A model generated the notes under the pieces. That model was not told the DNA's origin. It saw only the letters and a list, made by a program, of their open reading frames with translations, and did not search any database. Positions 6,236 to 7,266 of a stretch of 7,266 nt of DNA are shown here, piece by piece. Where the stretch lies: contig NZ_CAMLDV010000170.1 of assembly GCF_946478835.1 (NCBI RefSeq), forward strand, positions 1 through 7,266. The letters are read 5' to 3'. Numbering within the stretch: position 1 is the first letter of the stretch; every line of letters starts with the position of its first letter. Made by a program: the position numbers and the translations under genes. The stretch is from an uncultured Bdellovibrio sp. GTDB taxonomy: Bacteria > Bdellovibrionota > Bdellovibrionia > Bdellovibrionales > Bdellovibrionaceae.

Positions 6236-7111
6236 TTAAAGTTGGCTTTTAAAGAATTCTGAATGTCCCGCGAGTTTTTCCATGTAACCGCGCACGTCTT
6301 CCTGGGCTTCGGCGGGTAAATGTTTAAAAGGTACGATATGTTCATCAGGAACATAGCGGAACGTGAAGTTGATACGACGAGTTTCAAAGTTGGTGATCTC
6401 GTTCAGAGGAAAAGTATGACCTTCTTTTTTATCCACGCGTTGCACGCGATGGAAAAGGTGCTTTTTAAATTTCTCTCCGCCGAAAATTTGCAAAGAACGG
6501 TCGTCGAGCCACTGTTGCAAAATCACGTTGGATCTGGACTCTGTTCCTTTGCTTGAAACAAATTGGAAAAGAGCACGTTCGCCGAATGAAATTGAAGCAA
6601 CAGGACCTGGTTCAAAATCTTTGTGTTCACCGACGCGAGCACAGTCCAGGCGCTTGCCATCTTCCTGAATTTGATTTCCGTAGTAGTTAATAAGGCACGT
6701 GTTCAAGTGCCAGCCACGAGGGATGTCTCGCGGTTCAAAAGATTCGTGAACCAGAGTTTCAATTTTCTGCACAATGTATTCTAAAATCGGTGGATACCCT
6801 TCGGCCTTTACACAGCGATTATAAATTCCTTTGGGCGGATGATAATAGTTCAAACAAGCAAACTGCCAGTTTCCCAACCAGTAAACAGGGCGCAATAACG
6901 GACGCTGTTTTTGGTTCTCAGGAGGCGGATTGTTTTTGGAATAGCGCATCTCCCAGATAGGGTAGAGCGTGTTTAAATACTGAAGGATTTCTTCTTTTTC
7001 CCGAGGTGAAATGTAACCCTGTTTATAAACCAGACCGCGCGCGCGGCCGGAAGAATTTTCCGCTCCTTTAGGAGGGAATTTGGGTTTGTAGGGTCCTTTA
7101 GGCTTAAACAT
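6236..7111 (-). CDS. AlkB-like Fe(II)/2-oxoglutarate-dependent dioxygenase
   Basis: AlkB-family enzymes oxidatively remove alkyl groups from nucleic-acid bases (or in some branches act on proteins), using O2, Fe(II) and 2-oxoglutarate. The metal and cofactor residues are all visible: His163-x-Asp165 in GEHKDFEPGP, the following strand VASISFGERALFQF (171-184), distal His221 in GGEKFKKHLFHRV (211-223), and RINFTFR (246-252), which aligns with the E. coli AlkB R-x-N-x-T-x-R motif. An intact NTCLINYYG (137-145) precedes the metal site. At 291 residues it is longer than E. coli AlkB (216). The extra length includes a Lys/Pro-rich N-terminus (FKPKGPYKPKFPPKG, 2-16), likely disordered and possibly nucleic-acid-binding, and an insertion around 146-160. 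It is therefore probably a distinct branch, and substrate (DNA, RNA or protein) cannot be stated. No Shine-Dalgarno sequence precedes the ATG at 7111, and no better start is seen. It is a single-gene unit, convergent with the MipA-like gene. Confidence 0.88.
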   Translation of the reverse strand: MFKPKGPYKPKFPPKGAENSSGRARGLVYKQGYISPREKEEILQYLNTLYPIWEMRYSKNNPPPENQKQRPLLRPVYWLGNWQFACLNYYHPPKGIYNRCVKAEGYPPILEYIVQKIETLVHESFEPRDIPRGWHLNTCLINYYGNQIQEDGKRLDCARVGEHKDFEPGPVASISFGERALFQFVSSKGTESRSNVILQQWLDDRSLQIFGGEKFKKHLFHRVQRVDKKEGHTFPLNEITNFETRRINFTFRYVPDEHIVPFKHLPAEAQEDVRGYMEKLAGHSEFFKSQL

Positions 7112-7125
7112 AGGTGAAATGGTCT

Positions 7126-7131
7126 ATCATA
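7126..7131 (-). promoter_or_regulatory. Possible -10 element of the AlkB-like gene
   Basis: TATGAT on the minus strand (5 of 6 to TATAAT) lies 14 nt before the ATG. Initiation at the usual distance would give a leader of only about 8 nt, in keeping with the absence of a Shine-Dalgarno sequence. No convincing -35 lies 16-18 nt upstream, where the repeat arm begins, so this is weak. Confidence 0.25.
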
Positions 7132-7148
7132 ACTAAGGGCTTCTGCAA

Positions 7149-7251
7149 AGGTACCTGCTTCCCATCGTGTTGATTTGGTACCTTGCTTCTATCTTAGACT
7201 CGAATTTTGCGTTATCGGTATCCAAATCAACACGATGGGAAGCAGGTACCT
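7149..7251. repeat. Long near-perfect inverted repeat, GGTACC-bounded
   Basis: The arms are 7149-7182 and 7217-7251. Bases 7149-7178 are the exact reverse complement of 7222-7251 (30 bp). After one unpaired T at 7221, TACC (7179-7182) pairs with GGTA (7217-7220). The 34-nt spacer (7183-7216) is A/T-rich with no evident structure. Each arm starts at its outer end with AGGTACCTG, and the left arm also ends in GGTACC. As RNA this would be a very stable stem-loop. It has no T-tract directly after it, so a simple terminator is unlikely. No open frame or flanking direct repeat is visible. It may be a non-autonomous mobile repeat, a small-RNA gene or part of a transposon end lying beyond the window. 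It makes up most of the 155 gene-free bases at the right edge. Confidence 0.9.
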
Positions 7252-7260
7252 GGTGACAGG
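7249..7260. repeat. Small hairpin with GNRA-type loop next to the inverted repeat
   Basis: CCTG-GTGA-CAGG is a 4-bp stem closed by a GTGA loop (a GNRA tetraloop when read as plus-strand RNA). It overlaps the last three bases of the long inverted repeat and continues into GCATGGC at the window end. From memory, related GGTGACAGGC strings recur in REP-like or IS200/IS605-type contexts in several bacteria; this cannot be checked here. Confidence 0.4.
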
Positions 7261-7266
7261 CATGGC

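Noticed and set aside
7149..7251. CRISPR-like repeat-spacer-repeat reading of the two arms with a 34-nt spacer
   Set aside because: The two copies are in inverted, not direct, orientation, there are only two, and no cas genes are nearby.

Overview
This is a dense, mostly single-copy chromosomal stretch from a Gram-negative bacterium. It has an outer-membrane MipA/OmpV-type protein, a quinone-linked class 2 dihydroorotate dehydrogenase and a signal-peptide-bearing hydrolase. The gene style and the GGTACC-centred intergenic hairpins suggest a Bdellovibrio-like (Bdellovibrionota) genome. That assignment is an inference from protein character and recollection, not from a search.

Layout, left to right. 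Positions 1-3495 hold a four-gene minus-strand operon, transcribed gdhA > pyrD > Nudix hydrolase > glycosyltransferase-like gene (the last cut by the left edge). Successive genes overlap by 1, 14 and 13 nt, which strongly suggests one mRNA with translational coupling. A sigma70-like promoter and a good ribosome binding site precede gdhA. From the divergent intergenic region (3496-3577) a plus-strand pair starts: a 578-residue exported alpha/beta hydrolase with a visible Ser-Asp-His triad, then a MipA/OmpV outer-membrane protein that overlaps it by 19 nt. Facing this pair on the minus strand is a 291-residue AlkB-like Fe(II)/2-oxoglutarate dioxygenase (6236-7111). Only 28 nt separate the convergent stops, and a symmetric A-tract/T-tract hairpin that looks like a bidirectional terminator fills the gap.

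Upstream of the AlkB-like gene (7112-7266) there is no gene. That stretch holds a very long inverted repeat: 30 uninterrupted complementary bases, then 4 more after a one-base bulge, around a 34-nt spacer. Next to it is a small hairpin with a GNRA-type loop at the right edge. These elements share an AGGTACCTGGT core with the terminator at 6210-6235, so a GGTACC-based repeat family sits on both sides of the AlkB-like gene.

Functionally, the left operon joins glutamate/2-oxoglutarate interconversion, the fourth step of pyrimidine synthesis, nucleotide-pool sanitation and a glycosyl transfer step. The plus-strand pair looks like an envelope module: a periplasmic or secreted hydrolase made together with an outer-membrane barrel. 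No tRNA, rRNA, CRISPR array or complete transposase gene is visible. The least explained parts are the inverted-repeat region at the right edge and the hydrolase/MipA pair.
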